From Rhipicephalus microplus (Eukaryota > Arthropoda > Arachnida > Ixodida > Ixodidae): a DNA stretch of 64,000 nt. The notes under the pieces are model-generated. The model worked only from the letters and a program-made list of their open reading frames with translations, did not search any database and had not been told where the DNA came from. Below, piece after piece: positions 1 through 10,339 of the stretch; positions within the stretch are counted from its first letter, which is position 1, and every line of letters starts with the position of its first letter. A program made the position numbers and the translations under genes. The stretch covers positions 164,019,272 through 164,083,271 of the forward strand of contig NC_134700.1 in NCBI RefSeq assembly GCF_043290135.1. The letters run 5' to 3'.

Positions 1-197
1 TTTTACAGTGAATTGCTGTATGTGGCTAAGAAAAATGAAAAACCCATCGGCATTACCGTACTCAGTGGTCTTCATTGGCCGTGCAATCAGTTACTTTGTT
101 CCCAGCGTCGTACCCAAGCACGTGCGGCATTGGCTAGTCTGTGAGTCACGTTGGCAATCCCGCCGCAGCCGTGGCGCCGAGTACGGGCGCATCAGTT

Positions 198-245
198 TTT
201 GAAGACGATAGTCTTTCTTGGGGAGCTTCGACGTAAAACTTTTGC

Positions 246-315
<70 letters not shown>

Positions 316-935
316 CTCCCTTAACGGTACCTTAAACGGCACCAAAGTGCGCAAACGATACTACAAATGGCTGACCTCAACCACAGCGCCCACCAATGTT
401 GCTCAAGCTTTTGCGTTCATACTTGTGCGATTGTCGATTAAAAAGCAACTATTGCGCATATCTCAGGCGCCATAACAACACGTATATATTCTGTATGTGC
501 GTCTTTTACTAGAAAATGCATACATAAGTAATTTTAAGGACCGCAGCATTTATCACGTTGCGCTCACCATGCAACAGTTGCACAAAAAGGTGAGTGTTTC
601 CAACGCTTTGCTAAGACTACACTGTGGTGGCACCTACCCGCCGCCTTGCGTTCTACAACTTATCACCACTGACACAGGCGCGCACACCCGTGTCAGAGCC
701 ACGCGCTTTGTTTTTCAAGAAAATTGCCAGATAGCGCTCATGTCTCCCGCGTGACGTGACTTGATGCGCTCGTTCACCTCCGCTGCATGCTCGAGGCACT
801 CTAACGCAGCGCATCCAGAATACCACTCACCGATTTTCTTGCGCAGAACATTAGATAAATGTTTTGTTCACTCCCTCCGCACGCAAAACTATCGTCTTTC
901 GGCGACATTTGCAGATTAACATGCAGATACGGGGC
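198..935. repeat. Dispersed repeat family A, copy 1 (with CTGT microsatellite)
   Basis: About 740 bp that aligns along its length with 15003-15935, apart from a hairpin insertion in that second copy. Near each end lies the short motif AAGACGATAGTCTT or its reverse complement (about 203-216 and 888-902), so the element has inverted (sub)terminal repeats. A (CTGT)n tract follows about 30 bp after the left motif. The homology continues about 30 bp past the right motif, so the inverted motifs may be subterminal. There is no coding capacity. It could be a non-autonomous DNA transposon; the family is not recognised. Confidence 0.6.
244..313. repeat. (CTGT)n microsatellite
   Basis: About 17 nearly perfect tetranucleotide units inside dispersed repeat A. 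The second repeat copy carries a CCGT/CTGT tract at the same position, so the microsatellite belongs to the repeat. Confidence 0.95.
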
Positions 936-1187
936 CGATTTTTTTTGTGAACGTCCACATCGTTAAGCCACGGACAACCTTAGAAGAGCGACGACAGTGG
1001 AGACACGAGAGAGCTCGTATTCGCCGGCCCGATGGTGCAGTTCAGGCGCAAAAACGGGCCCGGGGGCCGAGCTTCGGCAGCGTTTCAAGCGGTGCTAAAT
1101 CGCGAACAGGAAGGCGAGTGCCGGTGGCGGGCGGATTCTGGAAACCATGCCTTAAGTTAGCTCGCGATGTCAAACACTTCCAACAAT
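936..1187. other. GC-rich stretch without recognised gene
   Basis: This stretch separates repeat A from the LINE monomers. It is GC-rich and open in several frames, but I recognise no domain. It may be the truncated 5' start of the LINE leader or older flanking DNA. Confidence 0.3.
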
Positions 1188-1405
1188 GGGCACGGCGAAC
1201 CGCTGTTGAACTTGGCTCTAAACATGCCACTCGTTTTGCTTATCCAGGTTCTTCTTGGTTTCACTGGTTTCAACAACGTGTTCTGCAACTTCGGCAATCC
1301 ACCGGTATCAACTACGAACGTGACATCTTGGCGTGACGCACCGGCGCCTGACTGTCCGCCTATCGGCCACTTCGCTGGAGGTGTGACGTCCCCAGGGCCA
1401 CCGGG

Positions 1406-1441
1406 TATAAAAGAAGAGCTGCATCGCTTCGTCTTCACTGG
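1406..1441 (+). promoter_or_regulatory. Putative TATA/initiator in monomer 1
   Basis: TATAAAAG at 1406-1413 is followed about 30 bp later by TTCACTGG (around 1435-1441), the usual TATA-to-initiator spacing for RNA polymerase II. TGACGTCC lies about 20 bp upstream. Promoter function is inferred from spacing. Confidence 0.5.
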
Positions 1442-1657
1442 GCACGGCGAACCGCTGTCGAACTTGGCTCTAAGCATGCCACCCGTTTTGCTTATCCAGG
1501 TTCTTCTTGGTTTCGCTGGTTTCAACAACGTGTTCTGCAACTTCGGCAATCCACCGGTATCAACAACGAACGTGACATCTTGGCATGACGCACCGGCGCC
1601 TGACTGTCCGCCTATCGGCCACTTCGCTGGAGGTGTGACGTCCCCAGGGCCACCGGG

Positions 1658-1693
1658 TATAAAAGAAGAGCTGCATCGCTTCGTCTTCACTGG
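1658..1693 (+). promoter_or_regulatory. Putative TATA/initiator in monomer 2
   Basis: This copy has the same TATAAAAG (1658-1665) and TCACT layout as monomer 1. In monomer 3 the box is changed to GATAAAAG (1902-1909), but its upstream site is a full TGACGTCA palindrome. The units therefore differ in the signals they keep. Confidence 0.5.
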
Positions 1694-2028
1694 GCACGGC
1701 GAACCGCTGTCGAACTTGGCTCTAAGCATGCCACCCGTTTTGCTTATCCAGGTTCTTCTTGGTTTCGCTGGTTTCAACAACGTATTCTGCAACTTCGGCA
1801 ATCCACCGGTATCAACTACGAACGTGACATCTTGGCATGACGCACCGGCACCTGACTGTCGGCCACTTCGCTGGAGGTGTGACGTCACCAGGGCCACCGG
1901 GGATAAAAGAAGAGCTGCATCGCTTCGTCTTCACTGGGCACGGTGAACCGCTGTCGAACTTGGCTCTAAGCATGCCACCCATTTTGCTTATCCAGGTTGG
2001 TCACGACTCTTCTTGTCGGAGTGATGAC

Positions 2029-2889
2029 ATGCCACTAGTGTTTCTGCCGTGCCCTCGGCGCTGTCTTTGCATTGCGTACGAGTGTTTTTCTGTATTCAAA
2101 ATATTGTTGTGTGGCAATGTTGAGAGTAACCCTGGTCCAGATATCCAGAAATCTTTAGATAAGATTATAAAATCCCAGGAGTCAATGCAGATTGATATAT
2201 CCGAAATGAAAGCCTTGCAATGCAAGCTTGATGCTTCGCTTTGCAGTGTAATGGCTAGACTTGAACAGATCGAAAAACATGTGACAGGTTTTCAAACTTC
2301 CCTGCAGCCTATAGCACCAATCGAACAACATCTGCAGTCGCTCCATAAGTCGGTCATTTCGCAACAGCAAAAGGTAGTGAATCTCGAAGATTACAGCCGG
2401 CGGTCAAATTTGCTTGTTTTTGGTGTACCCGAGGCTAAATCAGAATCTGAAAATGAACTGAAGGAGAAGGTTATCGGCAACATCTTTGATAAACGGCTTG
2501 GTGTGAAGGTTGCATCCGTTGGGCGTATCCACAGACTGGGAAAACGTATCAAGGAGACCGGTAACAGTAACAATGATAGCGGTAGAGGCGAGCAAAAAAC
2601 CCGACCAGTAATCTTGTACTTCCAAGACTTCAATGAGAAGATGGCTGTCTTCAGTAACGTTAAGAAGCTGAAAGGCTCGAAAATTTACATTCAGAATGAT
2701 TATTCCAAGGAAACTCTCCGCAAGCGAAAACTTCTTTGGGAATCGGCACGCAAGGATAAGGATGAAAGGCTGGATCCAAAACTTTATGACGATAAACTTA
2801 AAATTAATGACGAAACATATGTTTGGGATGATTTAACAGGTAGACGAATGAAGCTCATATTATCCCCCGCGCAGTCGCAGTTGAAGTGA
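2029..2889 (+). CDS. LINE ORF1 protein (CR1/L2-type) with N-terminal 2A-like motif
   Basis: An intact frame of 286 codons from ATG 2029; an upstream in-frame ATG at 1972 lies in the last monomer. A hydrophobic N-terminus leads into NVESNPGP at 2116-2139, close to the 2A consensus (D-x-E-x-N-P-G-P) but with N in place of D. Next comes a Lys/Glu-rich, probably coiled-coil stretch (roughly residues 40-120). The C-terminal half contains YSRRSNLLVFGVPE and later RPVILYF, which resembles the RRM-like and C-terminal region of LINE ORF1 nucleic-acid chaperones. Its expected role is RNA binding in the retrotransposition particle. It ends in TGA, and ORF2 continues in the same frame directly after it. 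Family assignment is by pattern only. Confidence 0.8.
   Translation: MPLVFLPCPRRCLCIAYECFSVFKILLCGNVESNPGPDIQKSLDKIIKSQESMQIDISEMKALQCKLDASLCSVMARLEQIEKHVTGFQTSLQPIAPIEQHLQSLHKSVISQQQKVVNLEDYSRRSNLLVFGVPEAKSESENELKEKVIGNIFDKRLGVKVASVGRIHRLGKRIKETGNSNNDSGRGEQKTRPVILYFQDFNEKMAVFSNVKKLKGSKIYIQNDYSKETLRKRKLLWESARKDKDERLDPKLYDDKLKINDETYVWDDLTGRRMKLILSPAQSQLK
2116..2139 (+). other. 2A-like ribosome-skipping motif in ORF1
   Basis: The codons read N-V-E-S-N-P-G-P, preceded by a short Leu/Cys-rich hydrophobic stretch. APE-type non-LTR elements are known to carry 2A-like sequences near the ORF1 start. The first canonical Asp is Asn here, so the skipping activity may be reduced. Confidence 0.6.
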
Positions 2890-5660
2890 CATGATCCCGG
2901 CAGCGATTCTTATCGCAACAAGCTCATTGTATTGAATATGAATGCCCAAAGTGTTGTCAATAAATCCCAATCCCTGGAAATTGCATTACTTGCGCACAAC
3001 CCCGACGTAGCAGTAATAACTGAGACTTGGTTAACCAGCGATATCACTGACGACTGCATCTTTCCTTTATCGTTTTCGGTCTTCAGACGTGACCGTGGGT
3101 CACGAGGGGGGGGGGTGTGGCTGTTCTGTCAAAGAAAAATGTGAAAGCTGTGGTTTTAAATCAAATGGAAGACCACGAAAGCCTGCTTCTCAAAATACCA
3201 TTTTCTAGTTTCACTTTCGTCCTATGTGCGCTGTACAGACCTCCCAGTTCTGATTCTTCTTATTTGCGAAAGCTCCAAGATCATTTGTTTAGTTTCCGCA
3301 AAACCAGGCTTATGCTTGTTGGCGATATCAATCTACCAGGTATTGATTGGCCTACTGGATGTGTCGGAGCCGCAGAGCACTCTGATATTCTATCCGACAT
3401 TATGCTAACTCATAATTTAAACCAGGTTGTTCTTGAGCCCACCAGAATTTGCGGTACAGCTAGGTCCGTACTCGATCTTGTGTTCTTAGATCGCATTTTT
3501 TCTGATTATTCATTACATGTAAGTGACGGGATTTCTGATCACAAGGTTGTAGTTACCAATGTCTTTCTAGAACCTAAAAAACGTTTGGCGGGAGTTAAGC
3601 ATACATATGTCAAAGACTACTCCAGGGCGAGGGATGAGTCTGTTTTGGAGAACCTTGACATAGCTTACGAAAGCTTTCAAGGTAATGATGTGCGGCATTT
3701 GTGGGAAATGTTTAAAGAGCATTGCAAATTTTGTTTAAAGTCTTGTATACCTGATAAGAAAAGAAAAAAAAACGAACCAAAATGGTCAATCCATGGATTA
3801 ACCGAGATATTATTCACCTAAAACGGCGAATTAAACGTATCAAGAAGACTCGCAGTCCCGATTGTGATGTCTTAAATAGGTTAGTCTCCAAACTTTCGAG
3901 CAGCGTAAAATTCGCAAGGAAACGGTATTTTTGCGAAAGTTTGCCTTAGTTCATTTTAAACGATCCAGAAAAGTTCTGGAATACCATCCGTAGTGCAGGT
4001 AAATCGGTCGATCAATTATTGGTTGATGGCAAGATGAAAACATCTCGTCTCTCCATTGCTAATGCTTTCAATTCCTTTTTTCATTCTGTGTTTTCAAACG
4101 ATCAAGGTGATGAATTTTATATGGAGGCTCATTCGGAACAGATCGAGCTTGTTTCTTTTGAAGGAGTTTTTGAAATGCTTCTGCGATTAGATCCTAAGTG
4201 CACTACTGGCCCGGATGAAATCCCGAACGCCTTTCTGCGTCGCTATGTAGAATCTTTTGCTCGGTTTTTGACAGTCATTTTTCGTCAATCTTTTCGGACG
4301 TCCGTGCTGCCCCATGATTGGCTTATGGCTAGGGTAATGCCAGTTTTTAAAAAAGGAGACCGTTTCCATGTTGACAATTATCGACCAATTTCCTTAACGT
4401 GCTGTTGTTGCAAGATGATAGAACATATTGTAGCTAACCATATTCTTAATGTACTGGAAAAAAATAAAACATTGAGTCCCTTCCAACATGGTTTTAGAAG
4501 GGGATTTTCTACCGTTACGCAGTTGGTCACCGCCGTTCATAGTTTTAGTTCAATCTTAGATCACTCCAGGCAAATTGATGTTTTGTTTTTAGACTTAAGC
4601 AAGGCATTCGACAGGGTTTCTCACGGTAGCCTTCTTTTAAAACTTAAACAAGCAGGAATTCCTTCTACACTTGTAAATTGGGTTAAGTCATATTTGCAAG
4701 ATCGAACGCAATTTGTAGACATCGATGGTACTTGTTCCTCTTCTCTAACAGTGACATCAGGTGTGCCCCGGGGAAGTGTGCTGGGGCCCCTGCTTTTTTT
4801 TGTTGTATGTTAATGATTTAGTGTCTGTGGTTGGTGATACTGTGAATATTGGAATGTTCGCGGATGATATCATGATTTATACTGAAGTGCAGTCTGCTTC
4901 TGATCAACATCGGCTAGATAGGGCTTTATGTGACATATCATCTTGGTGCGACAAATGGGGCATGAAAATTAGCTCTACAAATACAGTTCTTTTACGTATA
5001 ACCAGGAAACGAAACCCCATAACTTTCCGGTACAAAATTAAAAACACCTTAATCGAGGAGGTTAGTAAGTTTAAATACCTAGGTATCGTATTGAACTCCA
5101 GATTAGATTGGAACGACCACGTTCAGCAGGTAACTTCTTCAGCGCTAAAAAAACTTGGTCTTTTACGGCATAAACTTCGAGGTACACCTAGTAACGTTAA
5201 GCTTCTAGCGTATAATTCCATAATTAGGCCTAAACTGGAGTATGCAGCGGTTGTTTGTGACCCACACACGAAGAAAAACATTAACGAATTGGAGAAGGTT
5301 CAGAAGAGGGCTGTTCATTTTATTTATAATAAATATAAAAGAAGTGATTCTCCGTCAGGTATCATGGCACTCAATAAAATCCAACCACTACACATTAGAC
5401 GCCAAATTGCCCGCTTAGCTTTTATGAAATCCCTAATTAGGTGTAAGACTGGATTATCACCCACTCCATTCATTAGTCCGTCCACCACGAGGAAAACACG
5501 ACACACACATAGCCACAGTTTATCCCCATTCTTTTCCCGAACAAATACCTTTAAGTTTTCATATTTTCCACGCACGGTAGATGACTGGAATAAATTGCCA
5601 GAAAGAATTTTTAGTGGAAATTTTATGACAGCCCTACACGATCATTTTAGAAACTTTTAA
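2890..5660 (+). pseudogene. LINE ORF2: endonuclease and reverse transcriptase (CR1/L2-type), broken by frameshifts
   Basis: ORF2 would cut target DNA and copy the element's RNA. The APE-type endonuclease comes first: MNAQS, ITETWL, GDINLPGIDW and SDHKVV are the catalytic-region motifs. The reverse transcriptase follows, with NYRPISL, FLDLSKAFD, SGVPRGSVLGP and FADD (4857-4868), then the thumb and a C-terminal YFPRTVDDWNKLP motif. There is no RNase H domain, as expected for CR1/L2/jockey-type elements. The frame breaks at a G run (3107-3116), an A run (3764-3772), an in-frame TAG (3947-3949) and a T run (about 4793-4800). Three of the four breaks are in homopolymers, so assembly error is possible. 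The frame is open from 2890 and the first ATG is 2938, which lies inside the first endonuclease strand. Confidence 0.9.
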
Positions 5661-5666
5661 TTACTG

Positions 5667-5773
5667 GGTGCACGTTAAAGAACCCCAGGTGGTCAAAATT
5701 TCCGGAGCCCTCCACTACGGCGTCTCTCATAATCAAGTCGTGGTTTTGGGACGTTAAACCCCACAAATCAATC
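5667..5773 (+). mobile_element. 5'-truncated Ruka-like SINE
   Basis: This is the 3' part of the tick SINE, ending in AATCAATCAA. A perfect 15-bp target-site duplication (AACTTTTAATTACTG) flanks it at 5652-5666 and 5774-5788. It inserted six bases after the LINE ORF2 stop codon, inside the LINE 3' UTR, so it is younger than the LINE. The tRNA head is missing. Confidence 0.9.
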
Positions 5774-6062
5774 AACTTTTAATTACTGACGTTCGGGTTT
5801 TAGCAATGTTTCTTGAAGTTCTGCGTGATTTTCTAGATTTATTTGGATTGGAAACCCTGCTATGTTTGTGCGAAAAGTCGGTTTTACCGTGGCTTGTTTA
5901 TTTTGTAGTTCCAAGTGAATTCTGCTTTTTGTTGCTTCAGTGTTTTTGTTACATTGCATTGCATTGTACGTGCGTGAACATTCTTTTTTCTGCCCGTCCT
6001 GCTTGGACCATTAAATTGGTCTGCAGTATGTATAAATAAATAAATAAATAAATAAAATAAAA
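5774..6062 (+). mobile_element. LINE 3' UTR and (AAAT)n tail
   Basis: This resumes the LINE 3' UTR after the SINE. It ends with CTGCTTGGACC, then TCTGCAGTATGT and a (TAAA)n tail at about 6031-6062. A closely similar 3' end is present in reverse orientation from 6527, which supports this as the end of a LINE family. Confidence 0.8.
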
Positions 6063-6526
6063 CAATGTGCGCCAAACAATCGGCGTTGTCGCCACCGCAG
6101 CGTCAACATGGTGATTGTGGGGGAGAGCGAATACATTTTTATTAGATGATTGTGGGAGGTACCGCTTTCGGCGGCAGTTTCTCCAGTGGCATTTTGACTT
6201 CAGTGGCAACGTCTTAGACCACTTGTCGTTCGAGAAGGACCACTGTGATTAACATTGCGAAACACATTTGACCGCTCATGACACTTCTTCATGACCATGA
6301 GCATGCGAGGCACAATGCACAGAATGTGAAATAAGCACTGCGGTAAACCCAAGGTAACCGTGCGTCAAGCCCAATTGAATGCAAGAACATGCAACCAATA
6401 ATTTTTAAAATAATGAATGCAGCGTCAGGTTGCACCCGCTGCGAAATGCCGGGCCACAGGTTTCAGCTGTCGCTGGATAACCATATTTGTACGGAGTGCT
6501 TGGGTGGCGATTTCGTTTTATTTATT
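6063..6526. other. No gene recognised
   Basis: Lies between two LINE 3' ends that face each other. No repeat or coding signal is recognised. Confidence 0.5.
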
Positions 6527-7100
6527 TAAGACATACTGCAGTCCGAAGACCAAGCAGGTGGGCAGGGATTAGAAAGCACAATTCTGAAAACAGTCCAACA
6601 AGTGTGAAGAAACAAAAAAAGAAAAAAAGATAGCAGTACACAAAAAACATAGCGGTACAGTAAATGTTTAAAATATTGCAGAAAGTACACGCTTTTCAAA
6701 ATCCGACACATCACGCGCCGAAAACACATCAACCGGCAATCTATTCCACTGCTCGATTGTGCGGGGAAAGAAGGAGTGCTTCCTTTCGTCCAGCGTGGTG
6801 GTTCACTTGTTACGGTGCTACCCTGCTGGCACGAAGACTGACGATTCGATAACGCTCATTGCATTTCTGATACAGGCGGAAATGTTGTAGGCCCGTGTGC
6901 TCAGATTTGGGTGCACGTTAAAAAACCCCAGGTGGTCGAAATTTCCGGAGCCCTCCGCTACGGCGTCTCTCATAATCAGACATTGGTTTCGTGACGTTAA
7001 ACCCCACATATCAATAATCGATAGCGCTCATTGCAGTCACATCTCGAGAGAGGCGAAATGCTGAAGGCTCTTGTGTCGCGTGCCACGACAATGCATATAA
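6527..7100 (-). mobile_element. 5'-truncated CR1-type LINE 3' end
   Basis: The minus strand encodes a LINE C-terminus, with SFFPRTIEQWNRLP and FEKRVLSAIF followed by a stop, in about 6670-6790. After it comes a 3' UTR ending in CTGCAGTATGTC and an A/T tail at 6527. The coding part resembles the end of the larger LINE's ORF2 (FPRTVDDWNKLP), but the 3' UTR differs, so it is a related subfamily. A plus-strand SINE interrupts it at 6864-7017. The upstream boundary is approximate. Confidence 0.75.
6864..7017 (+). mobile_element. 5'-truncated Ruka-like SINE
   Basis: The SINE body and 3' end are flanked by an 18-bp target-site duplication with one mismatch (6846-6863 and 7018-7035, TCGATAACGCTCATTGCA type). 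The insertion splits the minus-strand LINE fragment. The tRNA-derived head is absent. Confidence 0.9.
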
Positions 7101-9009
7101 AACAACACCTTATGTCGAAGTTAGCGGTGCCGTCCTTTACTACATGCCTCAGTTATATTGTGGTTTTGACCCGTTAAACGTTGGATATAATCAAGAAGCA
7201 AAAATCTCGCTTCGCAAAAATTATGATGTCAGCGCCATTGTTGGTGTCGGAGTCGTTAGATATGAGAAAATATTCTGAATATATCTAAATTAAGAAATAG
7301 TAATAATATGCAGCTTGAATGTAAATCCAACCTGAGACCATCAAGTAGCAAGCAGCTTTTTGATGTATATGAGTGTTGCGTAGCACCAGGAGTCCGTCAA
7401 AATTTAATATTGTGTCTCAGTAGCGTGAAATAGCACTGGGCGTCCAGACGTGTGAATCGCGCTATATGCGAGTTCTTGGTTTAAAAGCCCGCCAGTTGCA
7501 AAGCGCATGGAAGTAAATATTTGTTTTTGACAGCAACAGCATCAACCAAGTGCGCAGTTATGTGGTTGATACAGAAGCGTCGTAGATAATGAATTTGCAT
7601 ACCTAAAGGAGCACCTAAGCGAAACAATGAGTGGGTTTAAATTGACAAACTGCCCTCAGACAACTTTATTGCGATATGTTTTACTATGAGCAGGTCATCA
7701 TTAGCGACTAAAAGTAAGGTCGATTCATCTTTGAATTTTGCGCTGACATCAAAAAGTTAAAAATATATTTTTTGTATTTTCGAGAACACTGGCTGAATGA
7801 AAATTTCTGAAACTTCGTATGTTTCTTTATTGCACCCAGATATGACAATACCTAATTTTTATTGATTCTAAGCTACATGGAGCTAATAAGACGCCTTCAA
7901 ATTCAATGACATCATGGTGTTTGGCACGGGGTTTGAATGTGGCCTCTCTACCTCTATTTTTTTTTGTTGCACGTTTTCTCTTTTATTAAGCGTCGTGTCG
8001 CAGTAGAAGTGGTGTTTTCGTTACTGTTTAATTGTACTTTACTAAAAAAAGAATTATTTTGCTGTTTAGTGTCTGTCTAAGATTTATGGCTAAATGGGCC
8101 CTTCCGGAGTGTACTTGCAAACAGTCTGAAAGTGCCGATGTTGAGACCACAGACCTTCCCTTTCTTGCGGCGCGGTGTCCGTCGAGAACCGAAGCAAGGC
8201 GAGCATTTGAAAAGGCGATGCTCTCGTGACCCGTTTACGCTATTGCCTTCTGCTCTTGAAGGTGAATCTCAATCGCCCTTGAAGTTTTTGTCATTATTAT
8301 TGTGCAGCGACACCTCTTTTGAATCTGTATATGCCAGAACTGCAAGTAAAGATTACAACATTTGAAGGTCAATCTGGGGCATGTACATTTTCTATTTTTT
8401 TAATATATTGCTCCTCCCATATCTCGTCAGAATGTCAATTACTTTTAGCAGTAGCTCTGAACCTCCGAACTATTCCTTTTGATCTCCTCTTTTCTTTTTG
8501 TTCGTCATCTTCGAGAACGTAGAATCTCAACGAAAAACAAAAAGGTGCAACGAAGTTTTCATGCTGTGACAGCGTGGCTGAAAGTCAACGCGATATTTGT
8601 TGCTTGAGGTCAATTAAGAGCATAAAATGAACAAATTTAGAAAGACTTCATAAAGCTTGAGAAAAAGACTTTGTTGTAGCAACACCGGCTCTTGAAAAAC
8701 GGAAGAATGAAATCAGTTATCCTAATTTGATCGCTATCTTATTTCCCACTACACCGTCCCCTGTTTCGAGTTGTTGAGGTGTCCTCCCAATTGCGAGAGA
8801 CAGTCACGACGCAGAACTTTCCTCTCCTTTTTCTTATTCAAAGCCACTTCGTCGATCACTAGAAAGCTTCCATTCTTACCGGTGACTGAGGTCCCTTTCT
8901 CGCTTTGCAAACGCTTAATTCCTTCCGACGATAGACCCGGGAATAAGTGTTCTTATGTTTGTTTTTGTACTGAAAACCTTCTTTAGCCTATATACGTGTC
9001 TACCCATCT
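7101..9009. other. No gene recognised
   Basis: A/T-rich DNA with short ORFs only; the longest are below 80 codons and have no recognisable motif. No SINE or LTR signature is seen. Confidence 0.5.
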
Positions 9010-10050
9010 ATTTATTATGCCGTCTACGTGTGAGTGATCTTGTGATAACCTCCCCCCCCCCTGATTGGGACAAAACAAAATTTTCTTGGAGGTTAAGATA
9101 GTTTGACAGATATGACTTGCTGATTATGACATGAATAATGTAACAGTCCTGTCGCTACGTCATCAAACCCTTTCCGCCAGACATGTGGCACATACCATGA
9201 AGTTTCCTATATACATGTATACTCTAGACGGAACTCTGGTGATAGTGTCTATGCGAGCTTGCTTAAGAGAGCATGGGAATTATGGGTAGTACACGGATTT
9301 GCATAGTAATCATACCTTGCGTTCTTTTTGGCTTCGCGTGGCTTCAAGCTGTTTTGTCATAAATCAACAATTGGCAAATGCTTGGCAGTAGCACTTGACC
9401 ACTTTGATCTTTTAGGCTTACCGTTTCAAATCGGGTCATGAAGTTCGAAAGGGTTCGTTCTTTCCTTTGAAACAAAACGAAAACCCAGCAAAAAAATGAA
9501 GCGGCGAGTGCCATTTGCCACAAGCGAGTATGAAGACTAGGCAAATATGTGTACTACCCATCACTTCCATGCTCACTGAATGATAGCTGCACCTGTGTCT
9601 CGACTAGCAAATTTTAAAAAAATGGCACATACCCGCGGGTGCGAATGAGCGGCAAGAACTGCCATTGGTATTCTCAATGCAAAATCATCAGGAAAAAGCT
9701 GACATTGACAACGTTGACCATGTCATCATGGTCCCGGCAGAAATTGAGCCCCAGCATTCTGCATAGCATTCAAGTATTCTACTCAGAGCAAGGCCATATC
9801 TTGCAATTGCTTTTCAAATAGACCCAATGTTGCTTAAACGTCCATTGTGGTTGCTGCATTGGCTATCTGACTTTATAAATATAGGAATACAGGTGCAACG
9901 TTGGGTTAACGCAATTGTACAGCTAACCACTCAAGTTGGCCTACGTATCACTCTCCAGGGTCACCGTCGTCGTGAGCACATGCGCTACATATTAGCTTAC
10001 CGATTGTGGTGTTGCTAAAAGCCATGGTGCTGTTGTTATTGTTACGCAAC
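9010..10050 (+). repeat. Duplicated repeat B, copy 1
   Basis: Shares several blocks in the same order with 10340-11010: the GACTTGCTGATTATGAC, GGAAAAAGCTGACATTGAC, TTTTCAAATAGACC and TTACGCAACTGTAAACAA types. The offset is 920-953 bp. About 350 bp (9230-9590) has no counterpart in copy 2 and may be an insertion here. No coding capacity. Confidence 0.6.
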
Positions 10051-10070
10051 TGTAAACAAGTGAATATTTA

Positions 10071-10110
10071 GCGTCCGTCCGTCCGTCCATCCGTCCATCC
10101 GTCCGTCCGT

Positions 10111-10144
<34 letters not shown>

Positions 10145-10326
10145 GTCCATCCATCCGTCCGTCCGTCCGTCCGTCCGTCCGTCCGTCCATCCATCCATCC
10201 ATCCATCCATCCATCCATCCATCCATCCATCCATCCATCCATCCATCCATCCATCCATCCATCCATCCATCCATCCATCCATCCATCCATCCATACATAC
10301 ATACATACATACATACATACATACAT
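10071..10326. repeat. Large CCGT/CCAT/ACAT tetranucleotide array
   Basis: About 64 tetranucleotide units in three blocks: mixed CCGT/CCAT, then about 24 uninterrupted CCAT units, then ACAT. The sharp change of unit along the array suggests successive expansions. The Trp-Met-Asp-Gly reading frames on the minus strand are repeat artefacts. Confidence 0.95.
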
Positions 10327-10339
10327 CTGCTTCCCTACG

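Larger units (their letters stand above)
1188..1997 (+). repeat. Tandem 5' UTR monomers of the CR1/L2-type LINE
   Basis: Head-to-tail monomers start at 1188, 1440, 1692 and 1936, with unit lengths of 252, 252, 244 and a truncated last unit of about 60 bp. The third unit lacks 8 bp present in the others. They end just before ORF1, so they form the element's 5' leader. Each full unit contains a TGACGTC box and an A/T box followed by an initiator-like TCACT. Because 252 is divisible by three, frames stay open across the array; those long ORFs are by-products of the repeat and not genes. Tandem promoter monomers are known from mouse L1, and the same use here is inferred. Confidence 0.8.

Noticed and set aside
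1157..1946. Long overlapping ORFs on both strands (246-259 codons)
   Set aside because: They run through tandem 252-bp units; the unit length is divisible by three, so any open unit repeats. No domain is present.
10071..10326. CRISPR-like array
   Set aside because: Units are 4 bp with no spacers, in a eukaryotic context.
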